In this document: positions 1 to 10,615 of the stretch, one piece after another | Position numbering within the stretch: the first letter of the stretch is position 1 | Layout: each line of letters starts with the position of its first letter | Source: Coix lacryma-jobi var. lacryma-jobi | Taxonomy: Eukaryota > Streptophyta > Magnoliopsida > Poales > Poaceae | Reading direction: 5' to 3' | NCBI GenBank assembly: GCA_009763385.1 | Contig: CM019827.1 | Span: 116,339,204 to 116,403,203 of the forward strand | Length of the DNA stretch: 64,000 bases | Made by a program: the position numbers and the translations under genes | Notes under the pieces: generated by a model | Database searches by the model: none | The model's input: only the letters and a program-made list of their open reading frames with translations | Told to the model about the DNA's origin: nothing

Positions 1-1250
1 GCCGATCCAATTGTATGATCATCAGCCGAAACAAATAATTTAAAAGGTTTATCCTCTTGAGGAGGAATCGAAATTGGTGGAGACTTCATATATTCTTTGA
101 TTTCATTAAATGCTTTCTGTTGCTCACTTCCCCACTTAAATTCTTGGTCATCCTTCAATTTCAGGAACACTGAGAATGGTAAAATCCTGGCTGCCAAATT
201 TGAAACAAATCTTCTGATGAAATTAATTTTACCAATCAAAGATTGTAACTGAGTTTTTGAGGTCGGTGGTACTGCTTTATCAATCGCGTCATAACTTTTC
301 TGACCGACTTCAATCCCTTTTTCATGTACCATAAACCCCAAAAACTGTCCAACTGACACTCTGAATGCACACTTGTGGGGATTCATTCTTAATCCTTGTT
401 TTCTTGCACATTCCATAGTATCTCTGAGATCTTTAAGATGTCGTTGATAATCCTTGGATTTTATAACCACATCATCAATGCAAATTTCTACAATCTTGCC
501 GAACAACTCGTGAAAGATATAATTCATAGCTCTTTGATAAGTTGCACCAGCATTTCTAAGCCCAAAGGTCATAACTACCCACTCATATAATCCTATAGCA
601 CCCAGACATCTGAATTCAGTTTTATGTATATCTTCTTCTGCCATAAAGATTTGATTATAACCACCATTGTTGTCCATAAAACTGATTACCTTATGCCCTG
701 CCGTTGCGTCAACCAACATGTCTGCTACTGGTATTGGGTAGCCATCCATCAGAGTAGCTTTATTCAAATACCTGAAATCAATGCAAACTCTCATCTTCCC
801 ATTTTTCTTATACACAGGGACTACACTAGATATCCACTCGGCATATCTACATTGCCGAATGAAATTAGCTTCATAAAGTCGAGTGATTTCTGTTTTCATG
901 TCTGCCATAACTTCTGCTCTAATCCTCCTCAGAGCTTGTTTTACAGGCCGACTCCCATGTTTGATGGGTAGTCGATGCTCAACCAACGATTGATCAAGAC
1001 CAGGCATCTCAGAATAATCCCAAGCAAAACATTCTTTATATTCTTTTAACAAAGTAATAAGTTCTTGTCTAAACTTGGGATCTAGCTTGGCACTGATATA
1101 TGTCCACCTTGGTTTATCACCACTTCCAATATCAACCGCCTCCAGTTCATCAGCCGATGTAAAACCTTTACCCATCTTACTTTCATCCTCATTGATCGTA
1201 CAATCCATTAGATACATTATTACAAGCCGACTGCTTGGATCGGCTGTTGA
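1..1250 (-). CDS. T1 reverse transcriptase and start of RNase H (partial, open to edge)
   Basis: Frame open from a TAG at 1251-1253 to the window edge, about 416 codons with no stop. RT motifs in order are K-N-G-K-M-R-V-C-I-D-F (primer-grip side), S-F-M-D-N-N-G-G-Y-N-Q, V-M-T-F-G-L-R-N-A-G-A-T-Y-Q-R (near 530-580), and the catalytic box as C-I-D-D-V-V (near 470-490), where most relatives have Y-I-D-D. A connection region and the start of RNase H follow to base 1. It should copy element RNA into cDNA as part of a gag-pol polyprotein. It is in a different frame from the protease segment, so a frameshift lies near 1220-1260. It is odd that this part is stop-free while gag/PR has nine stops. Confidence 0.85.
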
Positions 1251-1757
1251 CTATCATCAGACGTTTTGAGAAAGCATTCTTCATGAACTTTTCCAGAAAA
1301 GCACTCTATATTGTCGAAGTTCCAAACGTCAGGGTCAGAATAATTAATGCTAACAGTTGAATCGGCTGGTACCACCTCCACGGTGTCTCCGATCCGCTGT
1401 ATCACATTTTGATGCATGGTAGATGGAACAAAGCAATTGGTGTGGATCCAATTTCTTCCAAGAAGCACACTGTATGATCCTTTTGCATCGACTACAAAGA
1501 AAGTAGTCGGCAAACTTTTGCTGCCAACTGTTAGCTCGACACATACAACACCTTTAGTAGCCGATACATTGCCAGCAAAGTCTGCCAACCTCATATCGGT
1601 TTGGGTTAAGTTCTGTAGTCCTTCCGAGATTTCTAAAGGTAGTGTAAGGCATCAAATTAACAGCTGCACCTCCATTAACTAACATTCTGCTTAGAGACCT
1701 TCCATCGACAAACCCTTTCAAATATAAAGCTTTTAGATGTGAATGCTTTTCAGACAT
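1220..1757 (-). pseudogene. T1 aspartic protease region (inactivated)
   Basis: Retroviral-type aspartic protease that would cleave the gag-pol polyprotein. The active-site segment reads V-N-G-G-A-A-V-N-L-M-P-Y. Relatives have V-D-G-G at this place, so the catalytic Asp appears replaced by Asn, a G-to-A change on the coding strand. A later segment, Y-S-V-L-L-G-R-N-W-I-H, is the flap and C-terminal L-L-G-R-x-W motif. The two segments are in different frames, so an indel lies near 1595-1640. The second segment ends at a TAA at 1220 and the pol frame resumes in another phase. Non-functional as written. Confidence 0.75.
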
Positions 1758-4430
1758 CTAAAATGTGGCCCCTTCTGCCTGATAGATCCACTAAGCAATT
1801 GCTTATTCATCATCAGACTCTTCTTCATGATCAGAGGACCTAAATTCAGCAGGCAACATGAACAAAGCAGATATATTAGCCGATGATTCCCCCTTATCGG
1901 CAACTTGTTTCACCTGCCAGACTTTGGGTTTCTTTTTATGAACCTCATTGTTCCTTAGTCTCTGAACCCGTCGTTTCTGGCTCTTAGTCAAGCCACCTGG
2001 ACACCATTGTCCTTCTTGCCAAGGATGATCTTGATCAGCTAATCTTGCTCCAAGCTGATTATGAACACTTTCATTTTTTATGCGCCGATCTATTTTTTCA
2101 AATCTTAATCTTTCATGTACAGATCGGCGGTTGTCTCTCGACTGCCTATACTCCCAATACTGTTCACTACATTCTGGGCAATTACGAAGAGTAGGAAGCT
2201 TTAAGCCTTCATTCCAACAATGTCTAAAGAAAGGGCAATCCCAATGATTCTTTTCTTCATCTCTAATATGCCTCTCTTCTTCGCGAGACCTTCTGTGTTC
2301 CTCCGCCTCTTCAAGCCACTCTTGATATTCTTGTTCATCTCTTTCTCTTTGCATTTGATTTCTTTCCTTCTGATGTTGCCACTTGTTTAACAAGATCCTG
2401 ACAGTTGGACGTCTTCTTGCTTCACCAGCCCTTGAAGTCTCAGATTGATCGTGTTGATCAGTATTCTTCTTTCCTTTCATCTCCTGATACTCCTTGGCTG
2501 TTAGCTGCTTCTTTGGATCGACCGTCCCAGCTGCCTTGGCTTTGTCAGAAGTCAGTACCTTGATCTCACTTTGAGGTGCAAGAGCCACCATGTTCTGTGG
2601 AAAAGGATGGCCATTGATGCTCATACCCTTGGTCTTCTCTAAGCCAATTCTTCCTTTGACAATAGCTCTCTGGATCATATCTCTAAAAACTCAGCAATCG
2701 TTAGTAGTATGAGTACGAGAGTTATGGAATTTGCAGTACCTTTTATTCTTGAGCTCTTCAGCTGATGGGATACTGTGGTTCCCAGTTAACTTGATTTGAC
2801 CTTTCTCCAACAAGTAGTCAAATATTTTATCGGCCTTGGTGATGTCAAAGTTGTACTTTATATCTTTCTCAGTACTTTTAGCCTTTGCCCAAGGCATGTA
2901 TTCACTGTTCCTCCAAGCCTAGTCAACAGCAGCTACCTCATCTTCATTTCCATAGCCTGAATTATCTTCATCTTCTTGTAAGAAGAAGTGACTCTCAACA
3001 TTGTAGGCTTTCTTGGGCTTAAAGACTTGATTGTATCTATTCTGAGCATCAATATTCGCCACCTTCTTAGCCAAATCAGCCATATTGTTACAACCAAAGC
3101 CGATTTTTTCTCTGATGGCTGGTACTAGCCCTCGAATCACAATGCTAACAACCTCTGGATCTGACAATGACAAGGTATAGCATTGATTCTTCATTTCTCT
3201 AAATCTCTGAAGATACTGGCATCCAGTCTCATTATTTCCTTGCCTCGTATTGACTAAGTCCACGAGTCCTTTCTCCAATACTCCAGAGTCAAAGTATTTA
3301 TGAAACTTGTCTTCCAAATCTTCCTAGCTTTGAATGGAGTTGGGTGGTAGAGATGAAAACCACGAGAAAGCCGAACCAGATAGAGACAAAAGAAACATTC
3401 TGACTTTAAATGTTGGTTCGTCACCAACTTCCCCGAGCTGGACTAGAAACTGAGTTAAATGTTCCATGGTTGTTACTGAGCCCGTTCCTGTGAACTTGAT
3501 AAAATCAGGAATTCTATATCTTGGAGGGAAGAAAACCTGATCATACCACTCTGGATATGGCTTCTTGTAACCAGTCAATGTAGACTTTGGTGTCAAACCA
3601 AATTGCTTTTGAACCATGTCAGTGACCCGACTCATCAACTGATCTACCTGATTCACCGGCCCTTGATAGCCGATGTTTTGCCCCCGGAATGTATTGCCAT
3701 GATATCCTGGATTCTCCTGAGAATCCAATGTATAAAAATCTGAAACATAATGATATCCAGGAGGAATGTCACCAGGCACTACGTTCCCTTGATACGGTGG
3801 CGCATTGAAATCTCTGGTAATTCTCCTTGCATGGGGAGCTATTTTTGTAGCCGATGAGTATATATTGTTACTCATATTCGGCTATTGCATTGGCTACGGT
3901 GTCATGCCCCCAGGGCTAACAATCATCTAGTTTCCATTGCCATCGGGACCATTCATCTGTGGACCGCCAGAAGTTCCAGCTCCATGATTACCTCCAACCG
4001 TATATGTTGGACCTCTTTTATCATTACCTAAGTTGAAAACTTCTTTAATGGCATTCGTGAGACTGTTGAGGAACACTTCATTATGATTCATTAGGGTAGT
4101 AGACATTGCTTTGCTGATTACTTCCTGCATGGCATTGTGTTGGATCTGGATCATTGGATCGACATGACCTTCCAGAACCACCCTTGGAAGATGAGATTTC
4201 TGGATAATCTTTTTATCCCTGTTTCTACTGAAGATCAACAATCACATGTAACGATATTGGTCAACAGTTTCTTCTATCATGCGTTGAAGTTCATCTGGAA
4301 GTTCCTCCATTGTCACGTTCAATACTTCATCATTACTGATTGTCATGGTCAGACGATTGTGTCCCACCGGGCGTGCCAAAAGAATGTGTTGGCACAAAAA
4401 TTTGGATGAAGCACCAACACACTCGAACAC
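1758..4430 (-). pseudogene. T1 gag, one frame with nine in-frame stops
   Basis: Capsid/nucleocapsid gene. From the ATG at 4430 a single reading phase carries recognisable gag all the way to the protease with no frameshift. It is broken by stops at 4242-4244, 3927-3929, 3894-3896, 3882-3884, 3324-3326, 2919-2921, 2691-2693, 1803-1805 and 1758-1760. The core has the segment Y-P-E-W-Y-D and F-S-W-F-S-S-L-P-P (about 3340-3570). A Y-C-K-F-H-N-S-R-T-H cluster lies near 2700-2740, and a C-P-F-F-R-H-C ... C-P-E-C cluster near 2170-2250. Every stop can be explained by one C-to-T or G-to-A change (for example CAG to TAG, CGA to TGA, TGG to TAG). I infer old methylated-cytosine decay. Confidence 0.85.
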
Positions 4431-4635
4431 GGTCCTCAGAGGGCGTACAGAACAGAGTCTTGACCTCCTGGACCTTCAAAAGGTGGCGGTGCCAAATCTA
4501 GGTGAGAGCAACGTCGGATGTGCCAATCAATTTGATCTGTAATTGACAAGGAGAAGAAAAAGTTGTCAAATTATGGAACCTGCCGGTTTGGTGCCAGACA
4601 GTTCCAAATTATGCGGCTCTGATATAGCCAGACAT
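4431..4635 (-). other. T1 5' leader with putative primer binding site
   Basis: Untranslated leader between gag and LTR. On the minus strand, 4616-4630 reads TGGCTATATCAGAGC, close to the initiator tRNA-Met primer site TGGTATCAGAGC but with three extra bases, so the PBS call is tentative. The first LTR base is taken as 4636, where the plus strand begins TGAATAC. Confidence 0.4.
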
Positions 4636-5091
4636 TGAATACAAAGTCAACTCCCAAAAGATTGCGTGAAAGCATTGATAAAGATATAAAGCAAAACTGC
4701 TATAGTATATGTAAAGAAATATTTAGAACTAGAAAATAGCCGATAAGCTTATACATGTGAAGAAAATAAAGATCTATGTGTACGTTTAAACGACATGAGA
4801 TCAACAGATCGACTGATTGCCAGGTAGTTCTATTTGTTAACAGTGGACTGTTTCCAGGCAGCCATAATAACAAATACATCGATAAAATAGCTTAAACATC
4901 AACAGTGGGGTGTCTCCATACAACCATAATGATGACCAAACTAGATCACGTCCGGTGCAATGAGTAGATCCGTAAACTCCAGGCCATTCAAAAGTACATA
5001 TTATGAATAAAGCATATCTAGATTGGCTATTTTAGCCGATACAGGGTCCATGAAGCACGAACAAGATCTATCCGTTAAAACCATGATTCGA
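4636..5091 (-). repeat. T1 5' LTR, left part
   Basis: Left 456 bp of the LTR, up to the insertion point of element C. It shares AGCCGAT-rich sequence with the right part at 17569-18473. Its last five bases, TTCGA (5087-5091), are repeated directly after C, which shows the two parts were once continuous. Total LTR length is about 1.36 kb if the ends at 4636 and 18473 are right. Confidence 0.6.
5087..5091. repeat. Target site duplication of element C, left copy (TTCGA)
   Basis: TTCGA lies directly before the LTR start TGTCACACCCC and again at 17564-17568 directly after the LTR end GGGTGTTACA. A perfect 5-bp duplication is the size expected for a Ty3/gypsy integrase. Confidence 0.95.
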
Positions 5092-8082
5092 TGTCACACC
5101 CCAATTTTAAGGATAAAATTGTGGCGGAGTACTCATGTGTGCCTAGGAAACAATCACACACATAAGTTAGACAAATTACAAGAAGGTGGCATCATCACAT
5201 TGTTTATTACATAACGATAGTATCAACACAAGTCTTACATCAAGCGAAACAAAAGATAACTGAACTGCTAACAAGATCTACTCCACAGGGAACACTGGCT
5301 GGGGGAAACAGCTAGCCTAGAAGTCCTCTGGGAAGTCGCCAACTGCACCTTCATCTGTTACCCATCCGGGATTTTGCCCAAAAAGAAGATAAACAACAAG
5401 CGTAAGTACTTCTCGTACTTAGCAAGCTAACACAGGGTTCATGAGGCTCAAAAGGCTGACACTGTCTGACTGCAGTTAGCTTTTAAGTTGGCAGGTTTTA
5501 GCATTAAGGTAAACGAATATTGTGCTTAACCCTTAACCCATGATCCATTTGTCCATCAAAGATAAATATAACATCATAAGGTACCGACAATATAAAGTAA
5601 ACAGTTATTCAAGTATCAATGTTCTGCTAGTTTCCCGGGCCGCTCGTGACCGTGAGCACGACTGTTATAATAGTTTTACACTCTGCAGAGGTTGTGCATC
5701 TTTACCCACAAGCCGTGTTACCCTTGTGCCCGAGGCGGCCAACCTCTTGATCCACTTCCGAGGTAGATCGGCGGGGCACACTATGAAGCCTTTCGTTGGT
5801 TCGTCTAACAAGTTAGGGCCGCTAGGTTTCCTTGGCAGGCAGATGTAGTAACCCCCCTTTCCTATGGCACAAGGCCATCGCAGCTATACACATAGGAACA
5901 GGAGCAGCCCTACACCCAAAGTGGCAAGCCCCTTATGCGCCCTTTCGGGTCACCGCTAACAAGTTAGAAAAGGTCCAGTGTACTGAGCTAAAACCAGAGC
6001 CATATAGCACTCATGGTAGCACTGTCAATCCCAGCTTTTGCTAACAGCAAGTTTTATTAACCGTTTAACAACATATCATCATGAGAACAAAGTTCATCAT
6101 TGGACTGGATCAGTTATAAGTCAGTTAGCACTAGCATTCTACCCATATGCATAAATCCCACGGAAACAAGAACATCACAGATAACAAAGCTAAGTGGGTC
6201 TCTAAGGTTGCTCAATTTGGACACATGCATAAATGAGTAATTTAATGGTAAAGTGAAATAGGTGACAAGGAGATCCCATGCTAACTTGCCTTGGTTGTCG
6301 AAAGACTGATCTTCCTGCTGGTCGAAGAAAGAGGGGTCCTGGTCGCACCACACCGACTCACCGTCTACTCGATCACAAAACATCACCACGCATTCCAGGC
6401 GCAAACATACACAATGCAAACAAGGCTATCATTAGAACAGTACAGCAAACAGTAATAAACAGAAATAAATCTTTGATAAAACTGAAGTACGCGTTTCTAC
6501 GATTACAACAAGTTTTGGTTCACCGAAAACGGAGTTACTATGCGAAAGATACGGTCGAAACGGTGTTTCTAAAGCCCTAAACAAGATTAACTTGGACCCT
6601 GAAGCTAAACTGTTCAAAACAGCCTAACAAGGACGTCAACGGGTGGATAACTAAATTACGAACCTAACGCAACTTGAACGGGTCAAAACGGAGCTAAAAC
6701 GTGGGTTTTATAAGCATTTTAGTGTAATGGCATTTCTGTAAATAAGCTGGAAAGCATTTGAATTGAAATCGGAATTTAAATTGAATTTTAAATCGACTTC
6801 TCTGCCGGCTGGACTGCACCTCAATTCAATAGAAACGCAGGGGCCTGGTTGCAAACTTTTCAAGACACAGAGAATAGTGCTCAATGGAGCGCGGGTTGAT
6901 TCACGGTTTCTTCGGGGGTTCTTTAGCAAAACTCCCCCCGAAGGGGTATCGGCCGATCTGGGCCTTTGGATCTCTGATGGATGGATGGGATTAGATAAAG
7001 GGGTGCGCGAGGGTTGGGCGGCGCTTGCGCCGGCGGAAACAAACCGCGCGGCGGCGGGGCGAGCCCGCCACGGCGGTGCCATGGCTCCGAGGCCGGAGAG
7101 CTCGCCGGAGCTCACTGCTACGACTCTAGGGCCACCAAAATCTATGGGGAAGGTACGGGAAGAGAGAGGGGATGACGGCGAGGCTCACCGCGGCGTCAAC
7201 CACAGCAGAGAGGGCTCGGAGACGGCGCAAAACGACGGGAGGCGGTCGCCGGCGAACTGCGCAAAAGAATTCTGGCGGTTAGGAAAAATGCTTGACCGAG
7301 GGACCGAGAGGAAATGGCCCGGGGACTTCACCACCTCGGCGGGGAGCTCGGAGAGGTCTCGGACGGGATCGAGGAGACGGGCACGGCCGGATGGCGGCGG
7401 CGGGTGCTCGGACTCGACGGAGCTAGGCTCGGGAGCGGCGGCGGTTGCTCTGGAGCGCTGCGAAGAGAGGGTGAATGAGGGAAAAAGGAGCGGGGAAGGA
7501 GACCGCGTCCACTTAAAGGATGAGGGAGAGACGGGGTCGTGGGAGAAGCGCGCGGGAGAAGCGGGGCGTGCGGCCGCGGCGGTTGCGCTCGGCGGCGACG
7601 CGGAGAAGGAGGGAGGAGGGGGCTGACATGCGGACCCGGGTTGTCAGTGAGAGAGAGGGAGAGGAATTGCGGGCGGTTGCCTCTGCGGGCGCCGACTGGG
7701 CCGGCCTGCGGGCCGCGCGAGTGAAGGGAAAGGGGAGGAGGGAGGCCCAGTGTGGGGGGGGGGAAGAGAAGGGAGCTGGCGGGCTGGGCCTCAGGCCGGT
7801 TGGGCCGGTTGCAAGGGAGAGGGGGAGAGAGGAAATTTTCCCTTTCTCTTTTATTTCAAAGCATTTCAAATCCATTTCAAAAGAAATTTGAATTCATTTT
7901 GAATTTTGGCAGACACCAGTCACTTCAATAAATATAATGCACCAGCATGAATGCATAAACATGTTGCCACTATTATTTTAATTCAACAAAAATTATTTAA
8001 CCCCTAGGTTAAATGCTTCACAAAAATCATAATTAAATCATTTTCACCTATTTTGTTTTGGAGAAAATTTTAGGGTGTTACA
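5092..8082 (-). repeat. C 3' LTR
   Basis: Begins TGTCACACCCCAATTTTA and ends TTAGGGTGTTACA on the plus strand, so the ends form a short inverted repeat (TGTxACACCC / GGGTGTxACA). Nearly identical to 14571-17563. Positions ~6900-7830 are strongly GC-rich and purine-biased, which produces long overlapping open frames on both strands that I do not treat as genes. Confidence 0.95.
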
Positions 8083-8098
8083 ACTCTACCCCCCTTAA
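8083..8098 (-). other. C polypurine tract
   Basis: On the minus strand the bases next to the 3' LTR read AAGGGGGGTAGAG-T, a purine run suitable as plus-strand primer. It lies about 35 bp after the polyprotein stop at 8131. Confidence 0.8.
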
Positions 8099-8130
8099 GA
8101 TGAATCTCGTCCTCGAGATTCGACTGGAGC

Positions 8131-9372
8131 TTACTCAAACAACTGCGGATAAGATTTCCGAAGATCTTCTTCTCTTTCCCAGGTAGCCTCTTCTTCTGTA
8201 TATCTGTTCCACTGAACCTTGCACATCTTGATAACTCGGCTCCTGGTAACTCTTTCTGCTCTCTCTAAGATCTTGACAGGGTACTCTTCATAAGTGAGAT
8301 CTTCTCCTATCTTGATCTCTTCCAGGGGAACTTGTTCTTCCGGCACCCTCAGACATTTCTTTAGCTGAGAGACATGGAACACATCATGAACGCCTGACAG
8401 CCTCTCAATTAACTGAAGCTGATAGGCCACTTCTCCACGTCTGGCCAAGATCCGGAAAGGACCTATGTATCTGGGTGCCAACTTTCCTTTCATGTTGAAC
8501 CTCTTTACGCTTCTCATGGGTGACACTTTCAAATACACATAGTCTCCCACTTTGAAAACTAAGTCCCTCCTGCGAGTATCTGCATAACTCTTTTGTCGGG
8601 ACTGAGCTATCTTCAAGTTATCCCGGATCATTCTTACCTGATCTTCAGCATTTCGCAGAACATCTGGTCCGAACACTTGAGTTTCTCCTGTCTGATTCCA
8701 GAACAAAGGAGTTCTACACTTCCTCCCATACAAAGCTTCAAAAGGAGCCATTTTGAGACTCTCCTGATAACTATTGTTGTATGAGAATTCAGCATATGGA
8801 AGGCTTTTATCCCAACTCATTCCATGCTGAAGGGCACATGCTCTCAGCATGTCCTCCAAGACCTGATTTATCCTTTCAGTCTGCCCATCAGTTTGAGGGT
8901 GATATGCGGAACTGAAATTCAGCTTGGTTCCCAAAGATTGATGTACCTGATGCCAGAAATGAGATGTGAACTGTGTTCCTCTGTCGGATACTATTTTCTT
9001 CGGAACACCATGCAAGGACACAATTCTCTCCATGTACAGCTCTGCTAACCTTGCTCCACTATAAGTAGTTTTAACTGGTAGGAAGTGAGCGACCTTAGTG
9101 AGACGGTCAACTATTACCCATATTGAGTCATAGCCTCTCTGGGTATGGGGTAATCCAGTGATAAAGTCCATTCCCACTTCTTCCCATTTCCACTCGGGTA
9201 TCTGCATAGGTTGTAACAATCCTGCTGGTCTTTGATGTTCAGCTTTGACCTTCTGACAGGTGTCACATAGGGCCACATATTCTGCTACATCTCGCTTCAA
9301 TCCATACCACCAGTACTTTTCCTTCAGATCCAAGTACATTTTGGTGTTGCCGGGATGTATGGAGTAGGCCAG
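8131..9372 (-). CDS. C integrase and chromodomain (C-terminal part of pol)
   Basis: End of the pol frame. The zinc-binding end C-D-T-C-Q-K-V-K is followed by catalytic-core motifs M-D-F-I-T-G-L-P (first Asp), S-D-R-G-T-Q-F (second Asp) and Y-H-P-Q-T-D-G-Q-T-E-R (Glu). A G-P-F-R-I-L module follows, then a chromodomain of about 50 residues (Y-P-V-K-I-L-E-R ... W-E-R-E-E-D-L-R-K-S-Y-P). Integrase joins cDNA to host DNA, and chromodomains of this class bind modified histone tails and steer insertion to heterochromatin. The frame is intact from the frameshift near 9370 to the stop at 8131. The upstream frame carries on past the shift to 9263, so the two frames overlap. Confidence 0.9.
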   Translation of the reverse strand: MAYSIHPGNTKMYLDLKEKYWWYGLKRDVAEYVALCDTCQKVKAEHQRPAGLLQPMQIPEWKWEEVGMDFITGLPHTQRGYDSIWVIVDRLTKVAHFLPVKTTYSGARLAELYMERIVSLHGVPKKIVSDRGTQFTSHFWHQVHQSLGTKLNFSSAYHPQTDGQTERINQVLEDMLRACALQHGMSWDKSLPYAEFSYNNSYQESLKMAPFEALYGRKCRTPLFWNQTGETQVFGPDVLRNAEDQVRMIRDNLKIAQSRQKSYADTRRRDLVFKVGDYVYLKVSPMRSVKRFNMKGKLAPRYIGPFRILARRGEVAYQLQLIERLSGVHDVFHVSQLKKCLRVPEEQVPLEEIKIGEDLTYEEYPVKILERAERVTRSRVIKMCKVQWNRYTEEEATWEREEDLRKSYPQLFE

Positions 9373-10615
9373 ATTCATGTGCATCTCGCAAGATGGCATC
9401 ACGGATAACTTTCACTTCAGGCACACATATCCTTTTTCCAAACCATAGTGTCCCCTTATCATCCATCCTGAAACCTGGTGCCTTCCCAAGCACTATGTTT
9501 TCTGCTATCTCTTGCAATTTCTCATCTTTCAATTGACCCTCACGGATTTCTTTCTCCAAGGTAGGTTCAACTGTCATCTCCACAACATTGTTGGCAAAGC
9601 ATAGGTTAAGATATGCCATTTCAGCTCTCAACTCTGCTGACATGTATTCCACTTGCAGTCCATTTGCATAAGTTTTTCTGCTCAAGGCATCGGCCACGAC
9701 ATTGGCCTTTCCTGGGTGATAATGTACCTCCAGGTCATAGTCGTTAATCAATTCTAGCCAACGGCGTTGCCTCAAATTCAGATCTGACTGAGTAAATATG
9801 TACTTCAGACTTTTATGATCCGTGTACACATCACACTTATGCCCAACTAGATAATGTCTCCATATTTTCAAAGCATGGACCACAGCTGCTAACTCCAAAT
9901 CATGAGTTGGATAGTTCACCTCGTGCTTTCTCAGCTGTCTAGATGCATAGGCAACTACTCTTCCTTCTTGCATTAGAACACATCCAAGTCCCAGACGGGA
10001 TGCATCACAATAGATGGAGAAGCTTTTGTTCAAGTCTGGCAGAACTAGGACTGGTGCTGAGGTCAATCTCCTCTTTAACTCTTCAAAGTTTGTTTGGCAT
10101 TTATCAGACCCCACAAACTTAGCATTCTTTTCTAACAAGGCAGTCATAGGCTTTGCAAGCTTGGAGAAACCTTCAATGAACCTTCTGTAATACCCAGCCA
10201 AACCCAGAAAACTTCGGATTTCGGTAGCATTGGTTGGCGGGTTCCAGTCCAACACATCCTGCACCTTCGTAGGATCAACGGATATACCTCCGTCAGAGAC
10301 TACATGCCCCAAGAAAGAGACTTCTTTCAACCAAAACTCACATTTGCTCCTCTTGGCATAGAGTTGATGCCCTCTCAACTTCTGCAAAACCATCCTTAGA
10401 TGTTCAACATGTTCCTCTTCTGTTTTAGAGAACACTAGAATGTCATCTATGAACACCACCACAAACTTATCCAGGTACTCCATGAACACTTTATTCATCA
10501 GGTACATGAAGTAAGCTGGGGCATTGGTCAGTCCAAAAGACATCACTGTATACTCATACAGTCCATACCGCGTTATGAAGGCGGTCTTAGGAATGTCTGT
10601 GTTCCGGATTTTCAA
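9373..10615 (-). pseudogene. C reverse transcriptase (main part) and RNase H
   Basis: Continues RT after a stop at 10616-10618. It has F-I-D-D-I-L-V-F-S (catalytic Asp pair) near 10440-10465, the connection segment, and RNase H with Y-C-D-A-S ... H-D-L-E-L-A-A-V ... Y-T-D-H-K-S-L. It then runs into the integrase zinc region and loses frame near 9369-9372, where the coding strand has an extra G in GAATCTGGCC. Without that base the A-Y-S-I-H-P-G-N-T-K segment of the next frame would follow directly. Apart from the stop and this +1 shift the domain set looks complete. Confidence 0.9.

Larger units (their letters stand above)
1..4635 (-). mobile_element. T1: old Ty3/gypsy element, internal region (partial)
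   Basis: Minus-strand Ty3/gypsy element running off the left edge. Reading right to left it holds a leader, a gag frame, a protease region and a reverse transcriptase that is still open at base 1. The gag has the W-F-S-S-L-P-P segment and two Cys/His clusters typical of grass Tat-like gypsy gag proteins. The right end joins a partial LTR at 4636, which is itself split by chromovirus C. Integrase and the 3' LTR lie outside the window. Lineage (Tat-like rather than Athila) is inferred from gag and RT character and is not certain. Confidence 0.85.
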
